The notes below the pieces were generated by a model. The model was given only the letters and a program-made list of their open reading frames with translations. It was not told the origin of the DNA and did no database searches. From contig NZ_CP041146.1 in the NCBI RefSeq assembly GCF_006494775.1, forward strand, positions 682,001 to 746,000: a stretch of 64,000 nt of DNA, given 5' to 3'. A program made the translations under genes and the position numbers. This stretch comes from Nocardioides humi. GTDB taxonomy: Bacteria; Actinomycetota; Actinomycetes; Propionibacteriales; Nocardioidaceae. Positions 17,317-28,538 of this stretch are shown one piece after another (position 1 is the first letter of the stretch; the number at the start of each line of letters is the position of its first letter).

Positions 17317-17895
17317 ATGAGCGAGTACGTGCCCGAGCCCGACCCGGCCGACCTGGAGAACGACGCCACCTACGACGAGACCGGCTACGGCGACCCGGCG
17401 ATGTCCGAGCCGCCGCACCCGATCAACTGGAACCTCTTGACCGCCGACGAGGCGGAGGTCGAGTGGCTGGAGCTCAACGCATGGGTCAACTGGCTTCGCC
17501 GGACCTACGGGCTTCCCGTCTCGGTGATCCCGCCCGCCTGGTACAACCACCCCGAGCTGGTGTGGGAACTGTCCGCCCTGCACCTGCACTGGCTCTGCGC
17601 CTACGACCCCGACCAGAACGGGTCCGCCCCGCTCGGCTGGCATCGCGATTTCGCCGATACCCGCCAGCGCCTGCGCGATTGGGTAGCCGCCTCCGGCACC
17701 AAGCTCGACCGCGACCGCCCCACCCGCCAGACCGTCTGGCCCGGCGAAGCACCCAGCGAGCCGGTCGAGGACACCCCCATCCTCAACCGCGACGCCGAGT
17801 TCGTGGAGTTCGTCCTCGCCGACGTGCAACGCCGACGTGAGGCCGAGGATGAGTTCTACCGCAACTTCGACCCCGAGACGGGAGAGGCACGGTGA
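17317..17895 (+). CDS. DUF4913-like protein of conjugative elements
   Basis: 192 residues, acidic. The central 60 residues ('WVNWLRRTYGLPVSVIPPAW', then 'YNHPELVWELSALHLHWLCA') have the Trp-rich pattern of DUF4913, a family common next to SSB and relaxase genes in Streptomyces-type plasmids and ICEs. The function is unknown. It is 10 bases downstream of ssb and shares its operon. Its stop overlaps a GTG that opens a long frame, but that frame is antisense to the integrase gene and I do not call it. Confidence 0.6.
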   Translation: MSEYVPEPDPADLENDATYDETGYGDPAMSEPPHPINWNLLTADEAEVEWLELNAWVNWLRRTYGLPVSVIPPAWYNHPELVWELSALHLHWLCAYDPDQNGSAPLGWHRDFADTRQRLRDWVAASGTKLDRDRPTRQTVWPGEAPSEPVEDTPILNRDAEFVEFVLADVQRRREAEDEFYRNFDPETGEAR

Positions 17896-17951
17896 CCGAG
17901 GCTGCTTCGCAGCCTTCCGCCCCAACGTCCCTTCGCCTTGGTCCACAGAGA

Positions 17952-17994
17952 CATCCGGGCCGCACCCGTGCCGAGCACGGCAGCGGCCCGGATG
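17952..17994 (+). terminator. Two-step hairpin at the end of the transfer operon
   Basis: CATCCGGGCCGC (17952-17963) pairs with GCGGCCCGGATG (17983-17994). Inside, CCGTGC (17966-17971) pairs with GCACGG (17975-17980) around a CGA loop. All 18 pairs are perfect. No T-run follows. It lies between convergent genes. Confidence 0.6.
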
Positions 17995-18754
17995 GGTCTC
18001 AGCCCTCAGGCGGACTAAAGGCTCGACCTGGCGCGAGCGATCTAACCGTTCGACTCTCGGGGTGCCAGACCTTCCAGGATCTCGGCAGTCATGGGATTCA
18101 CGTTCTCATCGGGCTCGATGTAGTGCTGCTTGGTGATCTCCGACGAGGTGTGGCCCAGCATTTCGGCGGCGAGGTCGGCTCCAGCGGCGCGGTCAAGGAC
18201 CGTAGCGACTGTGCGGCGGAACGAGTGTGGTGTCACTCCGCCGATGCCGGCTTCATCGAGAACAGCCCGCAGTCTCCGTCGCACGTTGTTCGTCGTCAGC
18301 GGTGTGTGGTTCCGGCTAAAGAAGATCAGGTGCTCGGAGTCTTCATCACTGATGGCGGCCAACCGCTGACGAACGGCCTCTGCGGCGTAGGAAGGCACGG
18401 AGACCGTGCGGCGGGACTTGGAGGACTTGCCGTGATCTTGGCGGTATGTCGGCTTGCCTTTCGGAGAGATGATCGTGCCGCACAGCCGGACCGTGGGAGG
18501 CGAGCAGGTCATGTCCACATCACACTTGCGGATCGCCAGCACCTCCCCAATACGCGCAGAGGTACCCAGCATGACCTCGATGATGGCCTCCAACTGACCA
18601 TCCGGCTTCGGGCCGGACAAGCCCTCGGCTCGTCGCCAGGATCGAACAGCCTCTCGGATAGCCTCGATTTGATCGACGGTCAGAGCCATCGTCTTCGATG
18701 TGAACCGCACTGGGTTTCTTGGAGGCTCGTGACCTTGGAAACGAGGATGAGCAC

Positions 18755-19096
18755 ATGCCCAAGGAGCAGGTGCCCGGGAAGCCGCAGACGCGGCGCTACT
18801 CCCCGGAGGAGAAGGCAGCGGCGGTCCGGATGGTCCGCACGCTGCGAGCAGAGTTGGGAACCGAGCACGGGACGGTCCAGCGGGTCGCGACCCAGTTGGG
18901 TTACGGCGTGGAATCGGTGCGTCAGTGGGTCAAGCAGGCCGACATCGACGACGGCCACGTGCCGGGCGTGACCACAGCGGAGGCCAAGCGAATCCGCGAG
19001 CTGGAGCAGGAGAACCGCGAGCTCAAGCGAGCCAACGAGATTCTCAAGCGAGCGGCCTCTTTCTTCGGGGCGGAGCTCGACCGCCAACACAAGTAG
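18755..19096 (+). CDS. IS3-family OrfA (helix-turn-helix and leucine zipper)
   Basis: About 113 residues. ATG 18755 follows a GAGGA at 18743. Residues 5-60 carry the helix-turn-helix ('RRYSPEEKAAAVRMVRTLRA', 'VESVRQWVKQADIDDG') that binds the IS ends. Residues 70-105 are a Leu-rich coiled coil ('IRELEQENRELKRANEILKR'). The reading frame ends just inside the orfB frame, so the usual -1 frameshift can make the OrfAB transposase. Confidence 0.9.
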   Translation: MPKEQVPGKPQTRRYSPEEKAAAVRMVRTLRAELGTEHGTVQRVATQLGYGVESVRQWVKQADIDDGHVPGVTTAEAKRIRELEQENRELKRANEILKRAASFFGAELDRQHK

Positions 19097-20034
19097 TAGT
19101 CGCTTTCATCGACGCCAACCGCGACGAGGTCGTCGAGGGCAAGAAGCTCGGAGTCGAGTCCATCTGCACCACGCTGTCCAAGGCGGGGCTGCAGGTGGCT
19201 CCGAGCACCTACTACGCCGCCCGGTCCCGCGAGCCATCCGCACGCGCGCAACGTGATGCTGAGCTCAGACCGGCGCTGCGCGAGCTGTGGGAGGCGAACT
19301 ACCGGGTCTACGGCGCGAGGAAACTGTGGAAGGCCGCCAGGCGTGCCGGACACGACGTCGGCCGTGACCAGGTCGCCCGGCTGATGCGCGCCGAAGGCAT
19401 CGAAGGCGTCGTCCGCACGAAACGGGTGCGGACGACCAGGCCGGATGACAAGGCTGCACGGCACCCGGACCTGGTGAAGCGGAACTTCACCGCGACAAGG
19501 CCGAATGAACTGTGGGTCACCGACCTGACGTTCGTGCCGACGTTCGCCGGGATCGCCTACGTGTGCTTCATCGTCGACGCCTTCAGTCGGATGATCGTGG
19601 GGTGGCGAGTCGCCAGCCACATGCGCACCGAGATGGTGCTCGACGCGATCGAGATGGCCCGCTGGTCCCGCGGCACGCAGCTCGAGGGCCTGCGGTGTCA
19701 CAGCGACGCCGGCAGTCAATTCACGAGTCTGCGCTACGGCGAGCGGCTCGCCGAGATCGGCGCCGTCCCATCGATCGGGACCGTCGGGGACAGCTACGAC
19801 AACGCCTTGGCCGAGACCGTGAACGGCTACTACAAGGCCGAGCTCATCCGCGGTCCGGCGCGTCCGGGGCCGTGGCGCGCCATCGACGACGTCGAGCTCG
19901 CCACCCTCGGCTGGGTGCACTGGCACAACCACCAGCGGCTACACGGCTACCTCAGCGACCTCCCGCCGACCGAGTTCGAAGAAAGGTTCTACGCTACCCA
20001 GCAGGGAACCCAGGCCCTGGTTGAAATCAAATGA
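19095..20034 (+). CDS. IS3-family OrfB transposase (DDE)
   Basis: About 310 residues after the overlap with OrfA. The N-terminal HTH_21 region ('NYRVYGARKLWKAARRAGHD') precedes the rve integrase core. The catalytic triad is visible: Asp in 'ELWVTDLTF', Asp in 'CHSDAGSQF' and Glu in 'NALAETVNG', with the family-typical 35-residue spacing between the last two. The K/R seven residues after the Glu is present ('GYYKAEL'). It appears intact and ends about 30 bases before the right terminal repeat. Confidence 0.9.
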
Positions 20035-20603
20035 CCAGAGCCTCCATCAGACCCAGTGCGGTTCAATGGCGGCTTGCGGAGCCGGACAGTCTCGCGCACA
20101 GGGTTGCGGTGGATCGCTTCGTAGCGGACCGCAAGGCCGAAGGCGAGGCTGAGCACCGTCTTCGATTGCTTGGCCATGCTGTAGCTCGTCTTGGCCTGTG
20201 CCTTGAGGAAGCGATCGACTCGGCCAACCGTGATCTCACGGAGGCTGTAGTGCTCGAAGGCAGGCATCACCAACTGACGCATATTCCGCTCATACAGCCC
20301 GCGGGTGCTCTCCGCGATCTTGCCTTCCAAGTCAAGGTCTTCCAGCCACACCTCGACCAACCGAGCGAAGGAGCTGTCGGGGGTCAGCTCACCGAAGGCT
20401 GCCGAGTGGCTTCGTCGCTCGCTCAGCTTCTCCTTCAAACGATGCTCTGCTGCCTTGCGGGTCCGTCCGGTCGCCTGGACACGACGCATCCGACCATCGT
20501 CATCACGGACCCGGACTCTGGCGCGGACAGTGCCGTTGGGCATCGTCGTGACCTCGATGTCTCCGAAGGTGCCGATCGGAGTACGGGGCCTAGCCACGGT
20601 CCG

Positions 20604-20834
20604 TCACCTCTGCTCGCTCGTGCGGCCGGACGCCGACTCGCGTTGCTGAGCGAGCCAGTCGCGTACGTCGCTGACAGCGAACTTCACATGTCGGCCAACG
20701 CGGATACCGCAGGGGCCTTTGCCGTCGACGCGCCAGTCGTAGATCGTGGTGATCGGGACGCCGAGGTAGTCGGCCAAGTCCTCGATGCTCAGCAGCGGCT
20801 CCAAGCCGGCTGCCGGGGTCTTGTCGGTCTCCAT
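20604..20834 (-). CDS. Excisionase / AlpA-type winged helix protein
   Basis: About 76 residues. The core 'LLSIEDLADYLGVPITTIYD' followed by 'CGIRVGRHVKFAVSDVRDWL' is the MerR-like helix-turn-helix of the HTH_17/excisionase family. It lies just upstream of the integrase on the same strand (gap of six bases), the usual xis-int order. An earlier ATG at 20861 is possible; I prefer the one at 20834, which keeps the normal length. Its product would steer the integrase towards excision. Confidence 0.85.
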   Translation of the reverse strand: METDKTPAAGLEPLLSIEDLADYLGVPITTIYDWRVDGKGPCGIRVGRHVKFAVSDVRDWLAQQRESASGRTSEQR

Positions 20835-20979
20835 GTCCGACAGGTGCGAGACAGGTCCCATGCCGACCCAAGGCGGTACAGGTCAGTCCATGCGTTCGCG
20901 CATCAGTCCGGTTTGTGGAGGCATCTGAGACGCCAAAGTGGAGGGTTTGTGGAAGGGTGGTCAAATCCCGAAAACCTTT

Positions 20980-21011
20980 CAGGCCCGGGAAACCTTGATT
21001 TCCCGGGCCTG
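20980..21011 (-). terminator. Perfect 13-bp hairpin next to tRNA-like repeat
   Basis: CAGGCCCGGGAAA (20980-20992) and TTTCCCGGGCCTG (20999-21011) pair perfectly around a six-base loop. On the reverse strand it lies directly after the tRNA 3'-end copy (21013-21050), the place of a tRNA terminator, and is followed by AAAGGTTTTC. Confidence 0.7.
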
Positions 21012-21012
21012 A

Positions 21013-21050
21013 TTCGTAGCGGGGGCAGGATTTGAACCTGCGACCTCTGG
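21013..21050 (-). repeat. tRNA 3'-end direct repeat, left copy (attachment-like)
   Basis: 38 bases identical to 40699-40736. Read on the reverse strand it is the T-arm and acceptor 3' half of a tRNA (GCAGGTTCAAATCCTGC with the acceptor strand CCCGCTAC). No D-arm or anticodon arm precedes it, so this is a remnant, as left by integration into a tRNA gene. The inverted repeat CCAGCG/CGCTGG lies on its outer side (21055-21083). Confidence 0.85.
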
Positions 21051-21293
21051 ACCTCCAGCGCGTGCACGTTCCACCGCTGGATCCTTTGACCTTACTTGCC
21101 GATGTGTGCTCTGACCTGCGCAGACGCGCACAACCCAGCGTGTCGACTCCAGAACTTCTTGACGATGTCTGCTCGGATCAGACGGCTTGCGCTGGCGTTT
21201 TCGGGACATAAGCGCGGCGTGGCTCGAATCGCAGTCGGGCCCGGAGAATGAGCCATGATTCCTGCCTGTTCGTGCCCAACTAAGATCGGCGGC

Positions 21294-21752
21294 ATGCGGG
21301 ACCTCCGAGCACCGGCCGGGACACGCGGTGCGCGCTACGCGCTGGCCGCGGTGGCCGTCGCGCTGTTCGGCCTTCTGTCGATGCACGGTTGGGGATCCCA
21401 CACAGGCGTCCACTCCATGGGAGCAACACCCGCGAGCGTCATGATCCCCGCCGACTCCCGCGTCCATGACCACTCTGGCCCGTCTGAGAGTGAGCCGGGT
21501 GCATCTGCACCGGTCGTGACGGATGTGCCGGCGGGAATGGATTCTGACGAGCCGGTCGGCGAGAGTGGGGCGACGCTGCTTGGCCTCTGTCTGGCCGTGT
21601 TGGCCGGTTTGGTGCTGGGGATCGCGCTCCTGCTGGCGCGTCGGGGCTTCCGCATCCCTCGTACCCTTTTGCCGGCATGGCAGCCCCTGCTGTTCATCGG
21701 GCGTGACCGCGACCCGCCCAGCCTCGACATGCTCTGTGTGATCCGCTGCTGA
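21294..21752 (+). CDS. DUF6153-type membrane protein
   Basis: 152 residues. An N-terminal helix ends in 'GLLSMHGWGSHTG', a second helix ('GLCLAVLAGLVLGIALLLAR') lies near residue 110, and the C-terminus is 'LCVIRC'. The 'LxMHGxGSH' entry and the VIRC ending are hallmarks of DUF6153, a small His/Met-containing family often seen beside copper genes in actinobacteria. Metal binding through the His/Met residues between the helices is inferred. ATG 21294 is chosen over an upstream ATG because it begins the hydrophobic leader properly. It heads a run of forward copper-related genes. Confidence 0.75.
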   Translation: MRDLRAPAGTRGARYALAAVAVALFGLLSMHGWGSHTGVHSMGATPASVMIPADSRVHDHSGPSESEPGASAPVVTDVPAGMDSDEPVGESGATLLGLCLAVLAGLVLGIALLLARRGFRIPRTLLPAWQPLLFIGRDRDPPSLDMLCVIRC

Positions 21753-21837
21753 CAGGTATCCGTCACGAGGCGCCCACCCTGGGGCGTCTCGAGTTTCGCC
21801 TGCCCAGACACCCGATCACACAGATGGAGCAACACTC

Positions 21838-22404
21838 ATGCGCAAGTCGCTAATTACCGCCGTTGTGGCGGCCTCGCTGTTCACCCTCGCCGCCTGCGGC
21901 AACGACGACGACACTGACACCGCGGCCAGCCATAACGAGGCCGACGTCACCTTCGCCCAGGAGATGATCCCCCACCACCAGCAGGCCATCGAGATGGCCG
22001 ACCTCGCCGAATCACGCGCCGAGAGCCAAGAGGTCAAGGACCTCGCCGCCGACATCGAGGCAGCCCAGGGCCCCGAGATCGAGACCCTGACCGGCTGGCT
22101 GGAGTCTTGGGGCGAGGACGTCCCGGATGAGGGCATGTCGGGTATGGATCACGGCGACATGTCGTCCGATGAGATGGGCGGAATGATGACCGAGGACGAG
22201 ATGGCCGAGCTCGAGGCGGCCGCCGGCGCGGAGTTCGACCAGATGTTCCTCACCATGATGATCGAGCACCACGAGGGTGCGATCGAGATGGCCAAGACCG
22301 AGCAGTCCGAGGGCGAGTTCCCCGATGCCGTCAACATGGCCAAGGAGATCGAGACGACACAGGCGGAGGAGATCCAGACGATGCAGGACCTGCTGAAGTC
22401 CTAA
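21838..22404 (+). CDS. DUF305 lipoprotein
   Basis: 188 residues with a lipoprotein signal ending in the lipobox 'LAAC' (Cys at about residue 19). Two DUF305 units follow, with the marker 'FAQEMIPHHQQAIEMADLA' near residue 40 and 'FLTMMIEHHEGAIEMAKTE' near residue 138. DUF305 is a ferritin-like helical fold whose HH and Met-rich segment ('MSGMDHGDMSSDEMGGMM') suggests copper or silver binding outside the membrane. It is probably co-transcribed with the DUF6153 gene 85 bases upstream and the propeller lipoprotein just downstream. Confidence 0.9.
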   Translation: MRKSLITAVVAASLFTLAACGNDDDTDTAASHNEADVTFAQEMIPHHQQAIEMADLAESRAESQEVKDLAADIEAAQGPEIETLTGWLESWGEDVPDEGMSGMDHGDMSSDEMGGMMTEDEMAELEAAAGAEFDQMFLTMMIEHHEGAIEMAKTEQSEGEFPDAVNMAKEIETTQAEEIQTMQDLLKS

Positions 22405-22478
22405 TGTCGTTCCTGGTGCCGGGCAGGACAAAGCTAGTGCGCCTGCCCGGCACCCATCCTCACCTCGGAGCCGCCGTT

Positions 22479-23318
22479 ATGTACCGACCCCATGTCGCCC
22501 TCATGTCCATCCTCGTTGGCGCCGCTCTCCTCACGAGCGCCTGCGCCAAGGACACCCCAGCGACAGCGCCGCCCGCCGATGACGACACGAGCGTCGGCCA
22601 CATCCATGGTCTCGGCGTCGATCCGGCCGACGACAGCCTCTACGTCGCCACCCACTTCGGCCTCTTCCACGTCGACGAGAGGGGCCGCCCGAGCCGCGTC
22701 GCAGACCGGTATCAGGACACGATGGCGTTCACTGTCGTCGGCCCTGGCCACTTCCTCGGCAGCGGGCACCCGGACCTCCGCGAGGACCTGCCCGCTCACC
22801 TGGGCCTGATCGAGTCCACCGACGCCGGGGAGACCTGGAAGCCGCTCGCCCTCCAGGGCGAGGCGGACTTCCACATCCTCGAACCCGCCGGCGACGCCCT
22901 CTACGCGTACGACGCGACCTCGGGCAGCCTGCTGCGAACCGAGGACCGGAAGACCTTCGACGACGTGTTCCAAGGTCCGCTGATCAGCGTCGCGGCGTTC
23001 GATGAAGGCGACCCGCCTATCGCGACCGACGGCAACGGCCAACTCGTCAGCATCGACGCCAAAACCGGGCAGACCCGTGAACTCGGCGGCCCGACCATGA
23101 TGTACCTCGACACCACTCCGGACGGGACCCTGGCCGGAATCGACCCCGACGGCGTGGTTCGAGTCAGCACCGACACCGGTCGAACCTGGCGCCAAGCCGG
23201 CTCAATCGATGGCCAACCGGCCGCGTTCACCATCAGCACCCAAGGCTGGTACGCCGCCACCGAGACGGCCGCCTACCGGTCCACCGACGACGGTGTCACC
23301 TGGTCCCGCGTGCTGTGA
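22479..23318 (+). CDS. F510_1955-type beta-propeller lipoprotein
   Basis: 279 residues with a lipoprotein signal and the lipobox 'TSAC' (Cys about 22). The rest is a repeat-built beta-propeller related to BNR/sialidase repeats ('STDAGETWKPL', 'STDTGRTWRQA', 'STDDGVTWSRV' are Asp-box motifs). The 'HIHGLGVDPADDSLYVATH' opening is characteristic of the family named F510_1955 glycosylhydrolase, which frequently accompanies DUF305 and copper genes. Glycosidase activity is doubtful; a metal-related surface role is inferred from context. ATG 22479 fits the signal peptide. Confidence 0.8.
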   Translation: MYRPHVALMSILVGAALLTSACAKDTPATAPPADDDTSVGHIHGLGVDPADDSLYVATHFGLFHVDERGRPSRVADRYQDTMAFTVVGPGHFLGSGHPDLREDLPAHLGLIESTDAGETWKPLALQGEADFHILEPAGDALYAYDATSGSLLRTEDRKTFDDVFQGPLISVAAFDEGDPPIATDGNGQLVSIDAKTGQTRELGGPTMMYLDTTPDGTLAGIDPDGVVRVSTDTGRTWRQAGSIDGQPAAFTISTQGWYAATETAAYRSTDDGVTWSRVL

Positions 23319-23331
23319 CGGTCCAGGGACG

Positions 23332-24162
23332 ATGAGCAAGCGCAGAGCCACGCATCGGCGCGCGGGTTCCCATCGCGCGCCGCGTAGGCGTGCGACGAAC
23401 GGGCTCACCGTCCTGGCAGTGCTGGCGGCGACCGTCGCCGTGGCCGCACCGATCGCGCTTCTCAACCCCGGCGCACCGGACACCGGGGAGGCGGGCCGCC
23501 GCACACCAGTTGCTGCCTCGCCCTCCGAGCCCGCCCCTGACCCGACTCTCAAGGGCCGGCGACCAGACGGTGAGGTCGCGGTCGGTCGAGATCGTGACCC
23601 GGTTCCGAAGGGGCCGCCTTCCCCCGCCACTCGCATTCCGGAGCGCGGCCCCGGCACCTTCGAAGTCGCCGCCGCTGCGCCACTCGGCTCGCAGGAAGGG
23701 GTGACGTACCGGGTCGAGGTCGAGCGGGGCCTGCCCTTCAGCACCGTGGATGTGGCGCGGCTGGTCGAAGCGACCCTGGCTGATCAGCGCGGCTGGGCGA
23801 CGCGCCATACGCTCGTCCGCGTCGATGGGCATGCCGACCTCCGCATCGTCCTGGCCACCCCGCAGACGGCCGATCGACTCTGTGCACCGCTCGACACGGG
23901 CGGTCGGCTGTCCTGCCGCAACGGCGGGGACGTCGTCCTCAACGCCTGGCGCTGGCAGTTCGGCGCAGACGGATACGCCGGTGACCTGCAGGCATATCGG
24001 CGCTACGTCATCAACCACGAGACGGGTCACGCCCTGGGCTACCCCCACGTCGGGTGCCCCGGTTCCGGAAGGCTCGCGCCGGTGATGTTGCAGCAGACGA
24101 AGGGCTTGGCCGGTTGTCGGCCGAACCCGTGGCCGTCGCGGGTAGATCTCGTCGCCCACTGA
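23332..24162 (+). CDS. DUF3152 secreted metallopeptidase-like protein
   Basis: 276 residues. A basic start and one hydrophobic helix (about residues 24-45) anchor or export the protein. A Pro-rich spacer follows, then a DUF3152 domain from about residue 110. It carries the zinc-binding 'HETGHALGYPH' sequence (HExxHxxGxxH-like), so it resembles a metzincin-type metallopeptidase. Two Cys pairs near the end ('GCPGSG', 'LAGCRP') may form disulfides. The substrate is unknown. It is 13 bases downstream of the propeller gene, so probably in the same operon. Confidence 0.8.
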   Translation: MSKRRATHRRAGSHRAPRRRATNGLTVLAVLAATVAVAAPIALLNPGAPDTGEAGRRTPVAASPSEPAPDPTLKGRRPDGEVAVGRDRDPVPKGPPSPATRIPERGPGTFEVAAAAPLGSQEGVTYRVEVERGLPFSTVDVARLVEATLADQRGWATRHTLVRVDGHADLRIVLATPQTADRLCAPLDTGGRLSCRNGGDVVLNAWRWQFGADGYAGDLQAYRRYVINHETGHALGYPHVGCPGSGRLAPVMLQQTKGLAGCRPNPWPSRVDLVAH

Positions 24163-24227
24163 CGGCACCATCGATCGGTCGGGCACCCGACGTATGGACC
24201 AGAGCACCTCGGGGTACGGGCGGGGTG

Positions 24228-24695
24228 ATGGACCGCCGCCAGCGACCGCCCTCCAGCCGAGTTCGAACGCTCGCTGGTTGTGTCCTGGCCGCTCTCTTCG
24301 TTCTTGCCGGCATCTCCGGCGATGACCTGTTCGCACGACACGTTGGGATGACAGTTGCCACTCCTGCGGCTGTCGCCGAAGCGGTTGCTCACGCCGACCA
24401 GGCGCCGGCTCTTGCGCGAGTCCGTGAGGGCAGCGGCGGCCTTCTACCCGGATCCAGTCACGGTCCTGGTAGCGAGGATGAACCCGCCCATCTGCTGCAC
24501 ATGCTGGGCGCCTGTCTGTCCATCCTTGCCGTCAGCGTCCTGCTGTTGCGCCCGGGCGGGTTCTGGCGTGATGCGAACCGCATGCTGAGGGCACCGCCGT
24601 CGCGGCGGCTCCTCGCCGCTCACTGGAGGGCAAGTGCCCGCGGAAGTCCCCCGCCCCTCTCGCCACCACGTGCGTCTCCGGCGATCCGGACCTGA
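24228..24695 (+). CDS. Small two-helix membrane protein, DUF6153-like
   Basis: 155 residues with an N-terminal hydrophobic helix ('LAGCVLAALFVLAGISGDDL'), a His/Asp-containing external stretch, a second helix ('LLHMLGACLSILAVSVLLLR') and a basic Pro/Ser-rich end. The layout is like that of the DUF6153 protein at 21294, with 'HLLHMLGAC' recalling the His/Met/Cys set, but similarity is too weak to assign the family firmly. It lies 65 bases downstream of the DUF3152 gene on the same strand. Confidence 0.55.
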   Translation: MDRRQRPPSSRVRTLAGCVLAALFVLAGISGDDLFARHVGMTVATPAAVAEAVAHADQAPALARVREGSGGLLPGSSHGPGSEDEPAHLLHMLGACLSILAVSVLLLRPGGFWRDANRMLRAPPSRRLLAAHWRASARGSPPPLSPPRASPAIRT

Positions 24696-24787
24696 GGGCT
24701 CTGTGCAGCCGGCGTCATCACCATGGTGCCGCGCTGCTGCTCGTTCGACAGCCCACAGGACCACGTCACGACGAGAGGGAGAAACTC

Positions 24788-25195
24788 ATGACCAGCACGA
24801 TCAGCGACATGATGGAGACCTACCCGGCGGAGATCAACACCGACCGCGAGCTCATGGCGCAATGCGTCGAAGCATGCGTGGAGTGCGCTCAGGCGTGCGC
24901 GGCGTGCGCCGACGCATGCCTGAGCGAGGAGATGGTCGCCGAACTGACCAAGTGCATCCGCACGAACACAGACTGCGCCGACATCTGCGAGGCCACTGGC
25001 CGGGTGCTGTCACGCCACACCGGTTACGACGCCAACATCACCCGCGCAGTGCTGCAGGCGTGCGCTCAAGCCTGCAAGTCCTGCGCGGAGGAGTGCGAGA
25101 AGCACGCCGAGATGCATGAGCACTGCCGCATCTGCGCCGAGGCGTGCCGGCGGTGCGAGGACGCCTGCAACCGCGTCCTGAGCGCCATCGGTTGA
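24788..25195 (+). CDS. Four-helix-bundle copper-storage protein (Csp-like)
   Basis: 135 residues with about 19 cysteines arranged on helices as CxxxC and CxxC pairs ('CVEACVECAQACAACADACL', 'CAQACKSCAEECEKHAEMHE', 'CRICAEACRRCEDACNRV'). This is the DUF326/Csp family, in which thiolates inside a four-helix bundle store many Cu(I) ions. There is no signal peptide, so it is the cytosolic Csp3 type. It lies in the forward copper operon between two membrane proteins and has a strong GAGAGGGAG ribosome-binding site. Confidence 0.92.
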   Translation: MTSTISDMMETYPAEINTDRELMAQCVEACVECAQACAACADACLSEEMVAELTKCIRTNTDCADICEATGRVLSRHTGYDANITRAVLQACAQACKSCAEECEKHAEMHEHCRICAEACRRCEDACNRVLSAIG

Positions 25196-25282
25196 CGCGG
25201 CCGCTCGGGATGGCCGGATCCGAACGGTTCGGTCATCCCATGCCGCCTGCACGCACCCACTTCGATCTTGAGGGACGATGAG

Positions 25283-26005
25283 ATGAACCAGCGTCAGCAG
25301 AACGAACAACAGCATGCCAACCACCGCGAGCCGGGCGAACATTCCGATCGCGAGAAGAGTGACAACCGAGCCCGCGCCGGCGACTCCGGGGGACACCACG
25401 AGGCGAAGATGTATCTGCGCTTCGGCCTGATGATCGCGACCTCGACTGCCGTGATGTTCGCGCTCACCTACACCAATGCGTTCAGCGCCGATCATGTCCG
25501 CTTCAGCGAGGAGCGCGTGTACATGGCGCTCCTCATGGGCGCGGCGATGGCACTGATCATGCTGGCCTTCATGTGGGGGGTGATGTACCGCAATCGCGTG
25601 GTGAACATCGGCATCATCCTGGGCGCATTCGTCCTCGGCGGCACTGCCCTTTACCTGTCGCGTTCGCAGGCCCTGGTCGATGACGAGAGCTACATGAAGG
25701 CGATGATCCCTCACCACTCGATCGCGATCTTGACCAGTGAGAGATCCGGTATCGAGGACGTGCGGGTCCGTGAACTCGCCGACGCGATCACGGCGACGCA
25801 GCGCAAGGAGATCAAGGAGATGGACTGGCTGGTCCAGGACATCGAGGAGAGCGGTCCGGCCACGACGAAGGAAGAAGCCGATGCACGGCCCGTCCCCGAC
25901 TTCCAGGGCTCGGCCTCGGGCCTTCCGGATGCTCGATGGAGTGCCCGAGAGTTCCTGCGGGCACTCTTGGCGCTGCCACTGCCAAAGGAGCCGGGTCAGC
26001 AGTGA
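25283..26005 (+). CDS. DUF305 integral membrane protein
   Basis: 240 residues. A charged His-rich N-terminus precedes three hydrophobic helices (about 45-63, 75-97 and 104-124), then a soluble DUF305 domain with 'YMKAMIPHHSIAILTSERS' and 'ADAITATQRKEIKEMDWLVQ'. The MIPHHS motif is the presumed metal site facing the outside. ATG 25283 is chosen over a TTG at 25268. It is the last gene of the forward block and converges on the P-type ATPase operon; a hairpin at 26013-26047 separates them. Confidence 0.85.
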   Translation: MNQRQQNEQQHANHREPGEHSDREKSDNRARAGDSGGHHEAKMYLRFGLMIATSTAVMFALTYTNAFSADHVRFSEERVYMALLMGAAMALIMLAFMWGVMYRNRVVNIGIILGAFVLGGTALYLSRSQALVDDESYMKAMIPHHSIAILTSERSGIEDVRVRELADAITATQRKEIKEMDWLVQDIEESGPATTKEEADARPVPDFQGSASGLPDARWSAREFLRALLALPLPKEPGQQ

Positions 26006-26012
26006 CTACATG

Positions 26013-26047
26013 CGAGGACTTGCCGGCGTTCGCTCGGCAAGCCCTCG
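26013..26047. terminator. Bidirectional terminator hairpin
   Basis: CGAGGACTTGCCG (26013-26025) pairs with CGGCAAGCCCTCG (26035-26047) with one mismatch and a nine-base loop, between converging operons. Confidence 0.65.
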
Positions 26048-26060
26048 CAGGGGATGAGCG

Positions 26061-28534
<2,474 letters not shown>

Positions 28535-28538
<4 letters not shown>

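Larger units (their letters stand above)
18701..20065 (+). mobile_element. IS3-family insertion sequence, 1365 bp
   Basis: The ends are inverted repeats starting TGAACCGCACTGGGT (18701-18715 and the complement at 20051-20065), with a further matching TGGAGGCTC block inside. The 3-bp direct repeat ATG (18698-18700, 20066-20068) is the target duplication. The two overlapping genes orfA and orfB lie within. Removal restores the integrase frame exactly. Confidence 0.92.
18042..20597 (-). pseudogene. ICE tyrosine integrase interrupted by an IS3-family element
   Basis: The N-terminal part (20597 down to 20066) has the AP2-like arm-binding and SAM-like domains ('VRVRDDDGRMRRVQATGRTR', 'RGLYERNMRQLVMPAFEHYS'). 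The C-terminal part (18700 down to 18042) has the catalytic set: Arg in 'TSARIGEVL', His and Arg in 'PHSFRRTV', His in 'LGHTSS' and Tyr in 'KQHYIEP'. Removing 18701-20065 plus one copy of the ATG target duplication joins the halves exactly in frame as '...LRKPPSKTMALTVDQ...', giving about 407 residues. The integrase is therefore inactive unless the IS is lost. It lies beside the attachment-like repeat at 21013. Confidence 0.9.

Noticed and set aside
17892..18971. Forward frame starting in the DUF4913 stop codon
   Set aside because: After about 40 codons it lies opposite the integrase and part of the IS; the codons look antisense and no motif is visible. A truncated short gene before 18000 cannot be fully excluded.
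21013..21095. Complete tRNA gene
   Set aside because: Only the T-arm and acceptor 3' strand are present; no D-arm, anticodon arm or matching 5' acceptor strand upstream. The same holds for 40699.
24811..25195. Repeated GCGTGC-type segments as a CRISPR or tandem DNA repeat
   Set aside because: They are the codons of regularly spaced cysteines in the Csp-like protein.
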